Below the pieces are notes generated by a model. That model was not told the DNA's origin and ran no database searches. It was given only the letters and a program-made list of their open reading frames with translations. The translations under genes were made by a program, and so were the position numbers. A stretch of DNA of 64,000 bases from Actinomycetota bacterium (GTDB lineage Bacteria; Actinomycetota; Acidimicrobiia; Acidimicrobiales; Microtrichaceae), in NCBI GenBank assembly GCA_016703525.1, contig JADJBW010000012.1, forward strand, positions 69,318-133,317. The letters are read 5' to 3'. Positions 25,344 through 35,318 of the stretch are shown in pieces. How positions within the stretch are numbered: position 1 is the first letter of the stretch; every line of letters begins with the position of its first letter.

Positions 25344-26543
25344 TCAGGCAGAGGTGGTCCAAGGTGCGAGCGCGTGTCGCAGATGCGTGAAACGGACGCG
25401 TTCCTGCTCAAGGCGTACGGACCTGCCGTAGCGATCCTCGATCAGATCACGGTAGAGGGTCTGCTCGTTCGTCGTTAGATGGCCAAGCACCTCGTCGGTC
25501 GGGCTGTCCTCCTCGACGAGCTGCGTCGGATGAGCGAGCAGCGTCTCGTGGTCCATCAAGATCGAGCGAACAGACCCGAAGCGCGCCCGGAGTCGGCTCA
25601 GGATCGAAAACCCATGGGTGTCTATATCTCCCCAGTAGACGATCTCCTTGCCATGGAGCCACGTGATCGATTCCAGCGTCGTGAGTGCGAAGCCCTCGCC
25701 GAAGATGGCAATGGAATCGTTGACCTCCGGGAAGGCGAGATAGCTCACCTCGTTCTCGATCACGAACACCGTGGCCACTGGGAGTTCGATCTCGGCGACT
25801 TCGTCCACGCGAAGACGGATCTCGGTGATGGGTGGCGGGAAGGTTTGGATGGGCGACAGGATTCGCAGCCGCACGTACTGGGGCTTCGACCGAAATCCGA
25901 ACCGCTGGGCGAATCCCGACTTCTCGATGTGCACGCGCTCAGCGAGAAGTAGCTCAAGCAGGAGTCGTCCGAGGATCTTCCGATGCCGCTCGACGAACTT
26001 GGTGTCGACTCCTGGCACGTCGATGTGCCGCACATAGCAGCGGCTGGTGTCGTGAGACTCAACCCATCTCACCGTCGAGACGAGGTCCGGCCATATTGCG
26101 TGGTGCGAAACGGCCTCCAGAGGGTGATCGGTGACCCAGCCCACAAGCGTCGAGGCGGACGAGCGGGTGAGCTCCAGAATCTCGTCCAAGGCTCGGACGT
26201 CGTCTCGAGTCCCGAGCACGGCGCAAAGCTGGTCGAATGAGTCGATTCGGACCCGGCAGGGCACGTCGTTCGACCCGAGCCCGTTGCCTTTGATCGTACG
26301 ATGCTCAACTCCGAACCGCGGCCGCCCACTTTCGGTGCAGCTGTCACGACGGAACCGCTCCGACCAGCGGGTCGCCCCCTCCAGGTCGTCAAGCACCTCG
26401 GTCGCTGTCGGTGCCCTCACCGATAGGACGATCGGGTCCCATGGCTTGCCGGCTGCGTAAGCACGGAGCAGGTCGCCGCGCTCCCACCGCTTCCGGAGCG
26501 TGGCGAGAAGGTCGTCGACGCTGGTCCAACGAGTCGCGATCAT
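25344..26543 (-). CDS. jetD: Wadjet subunit JetD (toprim-like, DUF3322/DUF2220)
   Basis: 399 residues, ATG at 26543 overlapping the jetC stop (ATGA). The N-terminal half matches the DUF3322-type domain (RFGVEHRTIKGNG). The C-terminal half is the toprim-like DUF2220 part: VFVIENEVSYLAFPEV near 262 with the metal-binding Glu, AIFGEGFALTTL, then YWGDIDTHGFSILSRLR near 308 with the Asp-x-Asp pair. In Wadjet, JetD is the nuclease that cuts small circular DNA after the JetABC motor has extruded it. This gene is intact, unlike jetA and jetC. Its stop faces the integrase stop 48 bp away. Confidence 0.9.
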   Translation of the reverse strand: MIATRWTSVDDLLATLRKRWERGDLLRAYAAGKPWDPIVLSVRAPTATEVLDDLEGATRWSERFRRDSCTESGRPRFGVEHRTIKGNGLGSNDVPCRVRIDSFDQLCAVLGTRDDVRALDEILELTRSSASTLVGWVTDHPLEAVSHHAIWPDLVSTVRWVESHDTSRCYVRHIDVPGVDTKFVERHRKILGRLLLELLLAERVHIEKSGFAQRFGFRSKPQYVRLRILSPIQTFPPPITEIRLRVDEVAEIELPVATVFVIENEVSYLAFPEVNDSIAIFGEGFALTTLESITWLHGKEIVYWGDIDTHGFSILSRLRARFGSVRSILMDHETLLAHPTQLVEEDSPTDEVLGHLTTNEQTLYRDLIEDRYGRSVRLEQERVRFTHLRHALAPWTTSA

Positions 26544-26747
26544 GCACGCTCCTGACGCCGGCGACGGTGTTCCTCAACGGTGAGACACTGCAGGCGGGAG
26601 TAGTTGCCGTTGAGGTTGTCGACGAAACCGACCGACGTGACGTGGGGCTCGATCACGTGGATCTTCTGAAGCGGAGTGACGATCAGCAGCTGGAGTCCGA
26701 GCCGGGTGAAGAGGTTGAGCGCGTAGCGGGTGGAGTCGTCCGAGCCG

Positions 26748-26753
26748 CGGATC
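26748..26753 (-). other. In-frame deletion junction in jetC (lost Walker B segment)
   Basis: The codons for KLAYTI are directly joined to those for RGSDDST. In family members the intervening stretch reads roughly L-A-x-A-x-A-Y-Q-F-G-L, a variable part, then V-V-I-D-E-A-F-G. The loss is a multiple of three and larger than a typical base-calling error. The expected sequence is recalled family knowledge, not a computed alignment. Confidence 0.7.
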
Positions 26754-27574
26754 GTGTAGGCGAGCTTCTCCTTCTGCCCTCCCGATTTCCCGCCCGAATC
26801 GGTGTAGTTCTCGTGCTCTCGGTCATCCTCACGCCAGCGCTCGGACGCAGAGAACACGAACCATTGACGGACGTCGGTCACGCGGCGCGTCCAGCTGCGG
26901 TCTTGGTCGACGCTGCCCTCGCGGCCCTTGAAGCGGTCGACGATGCGCTTGACCTGGAGGAATCGCTCCTCGGAGTACTGATCCGAGTCGGCGCCAACCA
27001 CGTTGTCGGTGCACGCTCGTAGATCCTCACGAAATTCCCGTATCTCGGTGTTGGGGGTGCGATCTGGAACGAGACGGATATAACGACCTTCGTTGTAGTC
27101 GATGCCGTGAAGAGAGACGTTGATCGTGTTCACGCGGTCACGGATGATCGTTTCCTGCTTGTTGAGCTGGGCCGACAGGTTCGCGATGTCTCGGATCGTG
27201 TTCTGATTCAGATAGTCCTTGAACTCCTGCTCGAAGCGCGGGAGGTCATCGGTGGCAACTCGCTCGTGGAGGTCGCGGTACTCCCCCGCCGATTCGATCG
27301 AGTCATCCAACTCGAGGGTCTCCTGGGGATAGGCGTTGCGGAATGAACCCATGGATCGAACGATTCGTTGAGCGAGGCGGTTCTGTTGGGAAACCGCTGT
27401 TTCCTTGCGGGTCGCCAATGCCGTAGCGACGGACTGCTGAGCATCTCGAGCCACTGCTCGATCAGTGATCTCGGTCGACAGCTCAGTGACCATCAGCTGC
27501 TCGATCGATTCGAACTCAGGGCTCGCTGCCTCAAGTGCCGCAGCGTCAAGGAGGATGCGCTCAACGAGCTCCAG

Positions 27575-29243
27575 CCCTGATTCTTCATGGGGTTGAGATG
27601 GGTCGAAGTCTCTGAGACGCGACAAGTGCCCCAACGGCGGGCTTTTCTGGTGGTTACTACGCCGACAGAAGGCCTCTCGAAGGAGCACTTGACAGGTGAA
27701 CGGTATCAGCACGCGTCGAGTCAAGATCGAGTCGGGTGGAACCGGGGTCGTCGCGCATGTCGGACTCCACGCGGTCGGCTCGTTCGCTGATGCTGTCGGC
27801 CTCGGTGACGCGCTTTCCGACGCAGTGCTGTATCGGGGCCGTGGGATACCGGTGCATGACCGGGGCACGGTGTTGGTCCACACCGCGTTGATGCTCGCCG
27901 GGGGCGGCGAATCGTGCCTCGATATCGAACACCTCCGCGCCGGGCCGCTTCTGTTCGGTGGTGTCGCGTCAGACACGGCCGTCGCCCGACCCTCGCAGCG
28001 ATCGGCCTCGCGGATCGTGAACGTGTCGCCGCAGCGGTCGCTCCGTTACGGGAACGAGTGTGGTCCACCCTCGATCTTGATGAACGCGATCCGGTGTTGT
28101 TGGACATCGACGCGTCGATCGTCGGGATCCACTCCGAGAACAAGGAGAACGCTGCCGCGACGTTCAAGGGCACCTACGGGTTCCACCCGATGATGTGTTT
28201 CGCTGACGCGACCGGTGAGACACTCGCCGCGGTGCTGCGCCCAGGCAACGCGGGTGCGAACACTGTGACCGATCACCTCGACGTGTTGGACCAGGCTGTC
28301 GCCCAGTTGCCCGCGGGATCGCGCTTGGTCACCGAAACGGCGACGACCCGACGGGGTGTCGCGACGGGTTGTGGTGCGTGCCGATGCTGCGGGGTGCACC
28401 GAAGGGTTCCTGGGGGGATGCCGGGCACGCAACATCGGGTTCTACGTGAGCGCCCGTCGCAACACTGGTGTTCACGCGGCGATCTTCGACGCGGTCGGTG
28501 TTGACGTGTGGCTACCCGCGTTGGGACGTGATCGCGAACCACGCGATGACGGCGCGGTCGTCGCTGAGCTCACCTCGCTCATCGACGATCCGAAACTCCC
28601 CGCCACACGGCTGATCGTTCGCCGCAACCGTTACACCCCGGAGCGCAACGCAGCCTGTTCCCATCGATGGACTACCGGTACTGGGGTTCTACACCGATCA
28701 GCCCGGCGATCCCCGCGACCTCGACGCGACGATGCGCTCACGCGCATGTCGAACAACACATCGCCCGTCTCAAAGACTCCGGGCTGTGCCGGTTCCCGTT
28801 CAACCGGTTCGAGTCGAACCAGGCGTGGCTGATGACCGTCACGCTCGCCGCGGACCTGCTCCGCTGGTTCGCGATCATGTGCCTCCCCGCCAGTTGGGTG
28901 AACACGCGACCCAAGAGACTGCGTTGGACCCTGCTCCATGCTCCCGGCCGGCTCGTGCGCACCGCACGCCAGACAGTCGTGCGCATCATCGACGACTGGC
29001 CCACCGCGGACGTGTTGACCCACGCCTACCAGCGCATCGCACACATCGCCTGACCCCGCCCGAACCCGAGAGCGAACGCCACCACCCTCACCGACCGCGC
29101 CCCAACACGGCCCCAACCACGTCGCCGGACCCGCCAACCACACCGACGAGGCGGCCAGGCCCCGCAAACCGCTCAAGGCACCCGACCCGACACCGAAATC
29201 AGCCCCAACCCACACCCCCAAACCACCCCGTGAAGAATCAGGG
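27575..29243 (+). mobile_element. IS1380-family insertion sequence, copy 1 (in jetC)
   Basis: 1669 bp. Ends are inverted repeats CCCTGATTCTTCATGGGG and, at the right, the reverse complement of CCCTGATTCTTCACGGGG (17 of 18 matches). Flanks are CCAG on the left and CTAG on the right, an imperfect 4-bp target duplication. It is nearly identical to copy 2 in inverted orientation but 10 bp shorter. All ten missing bases are short losses in G/C-rich runs, such as GGGGG to GGGG. It interrupts jetC. Confidence 0.92.
27696..29053 (+). pseudogene. IS1380-family transposase, copy 1, several frameshifts
   Basis: The same protein as copy 2, starting at MNGISTRRVKIESGG, but broken into at least four frames. 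Shifts lie near 27990 (CCCGGACCC to CCCGACCC), 28317, 28358, 28630, 28684 and 28737. One in-frame loss near 28605 removes one residue (PAGTRL to PATRL). The C-terminal part from 28667 again reads normally to IAHIA at 29053. Because every defect is a loss in a GC-rich run, base-calling error is at least as likely as decay. Confidence 0.85.
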
Positions 29244-31504
29244 CTAGCTCACCGCTTGCTCCCTCATGCCGAGAACTCGCGCCACCGCGGTCTTGCTGGA
29301 GATCACCGAGCCTTCGGTCGAGGTCAGCGATCTCGCTGCGAACGCGATCGCGCTCGTCGCTGAACGCCTTCAGCTCGTCCGACGACGATCGGATGATCTC
29401 CTCCTCACGGTGGAGGTCGCCGATCCTGGTGACCACGCGTTGCCAGTCGAGCTCCTCCCAGTTCGAGTACTCACGAAGTGCCACGAGACGGTCAAGGGTG
29501 CTTGCTGCACTGGCACGACTGGTCTCGAGCTCGGTGATGATCGCACCGACCTTCGCGAGCTCCTGGTGGAGCGACGTCGCGTGTGTGATGAGCGCTTGGA
29601 CCTTCTGCTCGTTCGTCCAGCCGAGCACGTAGTCGCGCTGGTCGTCGATGCGGCGCCGGTCGTCCTTCTCGTGACGATCTCGATCCTTGATTTGGCCCCG
29701 CCGTGTGACTGCCTTGTCGACGCTCCGGAACTCGGCGACGGAGTCGATGCACCGGTGATTCGCTCGACGGTCGAGCTCGGATCGGATCCATGACTCGAAG
29801 TCGGAGTCTGGCTTGACCTCCAACATGTCAACGAGGATCGGTTGTGCAGCTCGTCGCTCGGGCGATTCAGCCGGCGCCCGGCGTTGAGGAACACGGAAGT
29901 AGACGACGCGCGCGTTCAGGTGGTGATCGTCGATCCATTCGGCGACAGCCCCGTAGTGAGCATCCGGCACGAGCAGCGAGAGGGCGAACCCGCGGAGGAC
30001 GCGTTCTGCGGCGCCCTGCCAATCGGGCGCGCCGTCGCGCACCTTGATCAGTTCTCCGGCGAAGGAACCTCGGCCGAGTCGATCTTGAGATCTGAACACA
30101 GTTGATCGCGCAGTTCGAGGCTGCGTCGAGGCAGGTTGCTGTGCCGTGCTTGAAGGCTTTGGAGCTCGTCGTTGACGGACTGCGCGTCGTCCCGTAGCTG
30201 GCGATGCTGATGTCTCCGCTCGGTGAGATCGTTGTCGAGTTCGGTCACCCGTGTCTTGAGCTCGAGTTCCCGCGTGTCGGCACGCTGGCGGACGGCGGAG
30301 AACTGCTCGGCAACGGTCACCTCGTCGAGGCCGGCCTCCCGCAGGAGCTCATTGAAGCGGTTGAGGCGGTTCTTCCGACTCGGAAGGTCCTCCGACTCGA
30401 GTCTGCGGCGGGCCTCCTCAAGAGCTGCCATGCGGTCGCCACCGCATCCGGCGATCTGGAGGCCGAGTTCCGCCTCGACGCCGCGGAGATCCCGGAGCCG
30501 CCCTTCCGCCTCGCCGATCTTCACATCAAGCTCGTCGATCGTCGCCACCAGCATGGCAAGCTCGGCTTTGATCAAGGTCTTCGTCCGTTGGGCGAACAGG
30601 AAAGGCAACGCCCGGGACTGCCGTTCGAGGAGGTCGATCGCGCTGCCGAATCCCTCATGGGCGTCGAGGTCAGTGACCAACGGGGTGAGCAATTCGAGTT
30701 GCGCTCGCGCACGAAGCACCGCCTCGTAAGCCTTTGTGAGGTCATCGAAGTGCCCAACGAGGGCGTCGATCCGATCCCTCGTCTCGAACGGCTCGAGCAT
30801 GTGGGACCTGACGAAATCGTTCAGGTTGTCGACCGCCTTCATAGACACCGTCTGGTGGAACAACTCCATGGCTTGCTCCGACTCGATCCCGAGCTGGCGA
30901 CGAAAATCTCGGCCATAGTCCGGGAAGGAGTCGTAGAGGCGCGCACCACGCTCGCGGAGCTTCCGACGGAGTCCCGCGATCTCGTCACCGAAGTCCGAAA
31001 AGTCCTTCGCAATGCTGAGGTCGGATTCTGCGACAACGTAGAACCGGTCGGGTTGCCCCTGGTTCACGTCTCTGGCTCGGAACACCTGAGCGAGGGTGAC
31101 CGTGTCGCCGTAGCCCACGTTCGTGAACACTCCAAGGATCACTGAGTAGTGACGTGTGTCGCGGAGCCCGACCGGTCGGGACGTGCCAGTCGTTTCGTTC
31201 CGCTCCGACTTGTAGTGCCCCAACACGTACGACCGGAGGTCACGCTCCCGGGCATCTGCCCCCGCGGCCTTGTTGTAGGCGATCCTGTTGGCGGGGAGCA
31301 GCAGGGTAGTCACCGCGTCCACGAGGGTGGACTTGCCCGACCCGATGTCGCCCGTCAGCAACGCATTCCGACCGCCGACATCAAATGTCCACACCTTCTG
31401 GTCGAAGGTTCCCCAGTTGTAGACCTCCAAGCGGTGAAGTCGACTTCCGGGAAGCGCCTCGGCGTCCGCTGTCGCTATGACGTCTGGATCGAAAAGCTGG
31501 TCCG

Positions 31505-32116
31505 TCATTCGGACTCCCCTGACCGGCCGAGCCTCACCAGGTATTCATCGAGCTCCCGATCGAAGTCGCTCAGCCAGTGCCCATCAACGAATGCACGAAG
31601 GATGCGCCGAACCTCGAACTGCTCGGCCTCTCCACGAAGGCGACGGAGGAAGCCAAGCTCGACGACCTTGTTGATGTGGGCGTCGATCGTGTCGACGAGT
31701 CGGGCGTCATTGGTGGACTCGGCAAGGAACAGCCTCATCATCTCGACGATCTGCTCACGACTCAGGATCAATCGTGTGTCCGAGTTCGCAGCGTCGAACT
31801 CGGCGAGACGCTTGCGGAGCAGAGCGAGCAGCACGCTCACGTGGAACGGGAGGGTGCGTCGCGCAACGAGGCGTGGCATCTCAACCTCGTCCTCTCCAGT
31901 TGGTCTGCTGCGCAGGAAGGCGTACCCCTCGTTTTCGTCGACCTCGACAATCAAGCCGAGGACTCCGACGTGATCGCTTACTGGCGCTCGGAGCTTGAGA
32001 AGCGGCTCCCACAGCTTCTCGTGGGTATCACGGTACAGCGGTCCCTTGAAGAGCTGGATCAGCACGAGAGACAAGTCAGGTGGACCCTCGGCGGACTTGG
32101 TAGCGCTCTCGCTCAC
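31505..32116 (-). CDS. jetB: Wadjet subunit JetB (MukE-like, DUF4194)
   Basis: 203 residues from GTG 32116, overlapping the jetA stop (GTGA). Typical features are PDLSLVLIQLFKGPLYRDTH near 13, the winged-helix-like middle (DHVGVLGLIVEVDENEGYAF) and LPFHVSVLLALLRKRLAEFD near 93, with an acidic/basic helical C-terminus (FLRRLRGEAEQFEVRRILRA). JetB is the KITE-type subunit linking the kleisin JetA to the JetC motor. The gene appears intact. Confidence 0.88.
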   Translation of the reverse strand: MSESATKSAEGPPDLSLVLIQLFKGPLYRDTHEKLWEPLLKLRAPVSDHVGVLGLIVEVDENEGYAFLRSRPTGEDEVEMPRLVARRTLPFHVSVLLALLRKRLAEFDAANSDTRLILSREQIVEMMRLFLAESTNDARLVDTIDAHINKVVELGFLRRLRGEAEQFEVRRILRAFVDGHWLSDFDRELDEYLVRLGRSGESE

Positions 32117-33562
32117 GGAGCCTCCGTTCCGCTTCGCGCGAACGTGACACGCGGAAGATCGGCCACCCGTTCCATGTCGTCGCTAGTCCATTTGATCTGG
32201 GCTCGCCCATCCTCGTCGAACACGATCTCGAGTCCGGGCTCGCTCAGCGAGAGGAACCCAATCAACTCGGCGAGGCCGTGCTCAAGGGGCTCGATGGCAA
32301 TGACTTCATCCAGAGCGACCTGTCCTCGGCGTCCGAGAGCGGCGAGCACCCGCTGGACCAATGCCTCGCGGTCGATGTGGATCTGCTCGAGGAGCGCAGA
32401 CGAGTCGAAGTCGTGATCCCCTTGCTCGATTGCGGAGCCCTCCAGGGGTGCCACGCCAGAACGCCGATAGAGCGGCCGCTCGACCGGCAACATTAGGGGA
32501 ACCTTTGGGATATCCAGCTCCATCTCCACATCGGGATCGGCGATGTCTCGGACCCGCATGGCTTTGGACTCGATGCTGCGAAGTAGGTCGAAGACTCGGC
32601 GGTTCTCGAGCCACACGCGATCGTCGAGGAACCGACGAAGCTGCTCGGACAGGAGTCGAACCGTGACCTGCGTCCGTTCGCTGGCATCGATCCAGTCGAA
32701 GTGGATGCGAGCGAGTCGGGGATCATGGTCATCGATTATGTCGATCTGCTGCAGCCGCCCCAGCAGATCGCTGAGCTCCTCCCGCCGGTTCGAGGAAAGG
32801 AGAAAGTCGTAGAAGGCCTGAAAGCTCCGGCCCTGGTCGCACTCCGAAATGTTGCTCCGGTTGCCGAGCACCTCGTCGAGCAGCTCGCCCTTGGTCCCGG
32901 CCCAACCCGCGATCTGCTCCCGAAGGCGTCGGTCGAGCTGGCGGAAGTTCTCCTCGACCTCACGGAAGTCGGCCAGCAGCTCGCGAAGCGGTGCTCGACA
33001 CCTGCTGATAGCGATCTCGCTGCGCGACCGAGTCCAGTACATCGATGTCGCCGCGTTCAGCGCGACTGATCTCCTCGTCGATCTTCGCGCGCTGTCGTCG
33101 CAACTCGACGACCCGGTTCTCTGGGTCGGTCTCAGCACCGCGGACCATCTGACGGAGAAGATCGAAGATGGTGCTCAAGCGTGATTCGGTGCCGATGAAG
33201 TCTCGAGATGGAAGCTCGCGGACCCACGACACGGCTTTCTCGACGGCTGGCGAGAGGTCGTAGTGCGCCTCGTCTGATCCGGGCAGGTAGTGCTTGCGCA
33301 GCCATCCCCGATCAGGTGACGCCCAGTCGTCGAGGTAGGCGGCGGCCGACTTGGGGAACGGGTCGTTGCCGAGTCGTTGGTTGAGCGCGTACAGCTCCTC
33401 GTCCAACTCCGCGGCGAGTGCCGTCGCCGGCATACTGCTGGCGTTTTCGTCAACGAACGCCCGGCCGAGGAAGCTGAGCACGAGCGCTGCATTGTTGGAT
33501 CGCAACAACTTCCACGCGGGATGGTTGTTCCGCAGATGCTCGATCTCGTCGTATTCCGTCAT
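32113..33562 (-). CDS. jetA: Wadjet subunit JetA (MukF-like kleisin, DUF3375), frameshifted
   Basis: Two frames join into about 483 residues, the usual JetA length. The first starts at ATG 33562 (MTEYDEIEHLRNNHPAWKLL), a hallmark of DUF3375 proteins. It runs to AQRDRYQQVSST, after which the frame shifts near 33000 and continues as RELLADFREVEENFRQLDR to the end. The C-terminal part includes ERPLYRRSGVAPLEG and LVQRVLAALGRRGQVALDEV. A one-base error restores it. As first gene of jetABCD it needs a promoter in the 160-bp gap upstream, though no clear -35/-10 pair was seen. Confidence 0.85.
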
Positions 33563-35318
33563 GTGGACGCCCAACTACAAGGAATGACAGCAACCCAAAG
33601 TCGACGGCCTACCCTGCAACGCACAACACCTCTCTTACCACGAAGGTCTGACAGGCTCGCTCGCCGCGGCGACGGGCGAGCCTCCCGGTTCTGCACACCG
33701 CCTGCCGAGGTCATGTCGCACCTCACGGCGACGCGAGGACGACCGCATCGGCCACCTCCATCACTGCGTCTCTCACCGTTGCCAAGAGTTGCACGATCTG
33801 AACTGCGCTCACGCCCCCCGCTGCAGAGTCCGTCTCGAGCTGGGCCAAGCTGAGTCCGGGCTGGACGATGCCGATGGTGCTTTTGATCGCCGGTTTGCGC
33901 TTGGCGAAGGACTGCTCGTCCGCCGTCGGCTCAAGTCCGAGCACCACTCGAAGCTGCGCAGCGTCACCGTCGACAACGATTGCGGGCGGATGCTCACGAC
34001 CCTCGAGGCGGTCGCCGAGTCGCGACCAGAGTTGGCGATCGGTGGGCCATCTCCGACTCTTGATCGCCTGCGCCGTAACGACCTCGAAATCGGTCACCCG
34101 AACGCCCGGTGCGCCTCCGGCAAATTTCGAGTGCCAGAGATCGACCTGCACCTGTCCCGAGGGCATCTCTTCGATCACGATGTGGTCCGCTATTTCTCCC
34201 GGCCCATCGTTGCAGAGAATCCAACGAGCGGTCCCCCGAAGAGGGCGGCCAGCGAGGTGCGACTCGATCCATTCGTGCACTGAAATGCCGAGGCCACGCG
34301 CGGCCGCCCGGGCGTGCGTCTCGGCTCCGATATCCACCCCGGTCCAGACGTGTGGGACTACCAAGCCGTCAGGGAGGGTGGTGACGGTGCTCGGGGCGGG
34401 AAACAACTCCGTCCCGCGGACTGTGACTCCGTCTGCGAAAAAGACAGTGGGCGGTCGCTCCGTCAACATGTCGGCGATGTCAACCACGGTTGAGTGGCTG
34501 CGCCTGGCCGTCGCAGGCTGACCCGTCGACGTGACCACCCCCAGCAGGTCCGCCTCACCTGTCCACACCACAACCATGCCAGTCCCGTCGGAGAGCAGCA
34601 GCGCAAGTGGCAACCGGTCGGGCGCGGATTGGGGAAGGGCACCCTGGGCGAGCGCCTCGGCTCCCGCTAGAAGGTCTGCGAGATCGAGCGAGCCGGCCCC
34701 ATCAATCGTCCACTCCGTCCCGATGAGGGCGTAGTCGATCGCAGCTGCGAGTACGGCTGCCTGCGGCCACGTCACCAATCTCTGCCCTCGGTTGATCTGA
34801 GGCAGTAGTGGCCCCGATGGAGCAACTGTCGGGAACCAGTAACGCGTGGCGAGATCTGCAACGAAGTCTTCGTACATCCGCAGCGGCGTGTAGCGGGTCT
34901 CCCAATACTTACTCTTGCCGGTTGAGACTCCTGCTGTGAAGGCACCGGATCCCCCGGCCACTTGGGCCATGGCGTGCCCCAGCGCGGTTTGGGCAGTATC
35001 CGTTCCCCGCAAACCACTCTCGATCGAGCTTCCGGCGAACATCTTGTAGCTCGGTGTGCCGCGTGGCGGCGCCGTAGGTACTTCTGACCCCGACCGATGA
35101 GACGGACAGGCGCTGCAGGCTGTCGAACGCTCGCTGAATGCGATCCACCTCTCCTTGCCGAACTACGTCCGCTGCGCCGATTGCTCCGAGTAGCTCGTTC
35201 TGCGCACCGACTCGCGCCGTGTTGACGAACAGGAGGTCTGGCTGACCGACGTGGGTGGCCTCTCGGAATGAGGCGATGTGTAGGTCGTACTCGATGGAGT
35301 CAAGCCCATCGCCGCTAG

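Larger units (their letters stand above)
26540..31508 (-). pseudogene. jetC: Wadjet SMC-like ATPase JetC, disrupted by IS insertion, deletion and frameshift
   Basis: The start is ATG 31508, overlapping the jetB stop. The N-terminal ATPase half is normal: HRLEVYNWGTFDQKVWTF, then the P-loop GDIGSGKSTLVDAVTTL, then long coiled coil. Near 30061-30068 one base is missing (VPS should continue VPFAGELIKV). At 29243/27575 an IS1380-type element interrupts the gene; removing it and one 4-bp duplication restores the frame. The C-terminal half has the signature GGKSGGQKEKLAYTI, but then jumps at about 26750 straight to RGSDDSTRYALNLF. In relatives roughly 30 residues with the Walker B Asp-Glu lie between these. 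Without Walker B the ATPase should be dead even if the other lesions were errors. Confidence 0.88.

Noticed and set aside
26540..27976. 478-residue open frame that starts inside IS copy 1 and runs into the jetC C-terminal half
   Set aside because: The first part is antisense to the transposase and not protein-like. It arises by chance because the insertion kept the jetC frame open. No start signal suggests expression.
33723..35042. The 439-residue frame as an independent gene with its own start
   Set aside because: It continues the helicase gene across the IS: the codon count works out once the IS and one CTAG are removed, and the protein text upstream of its ATG (VPTAPPRGTPSYK) reads as coding.
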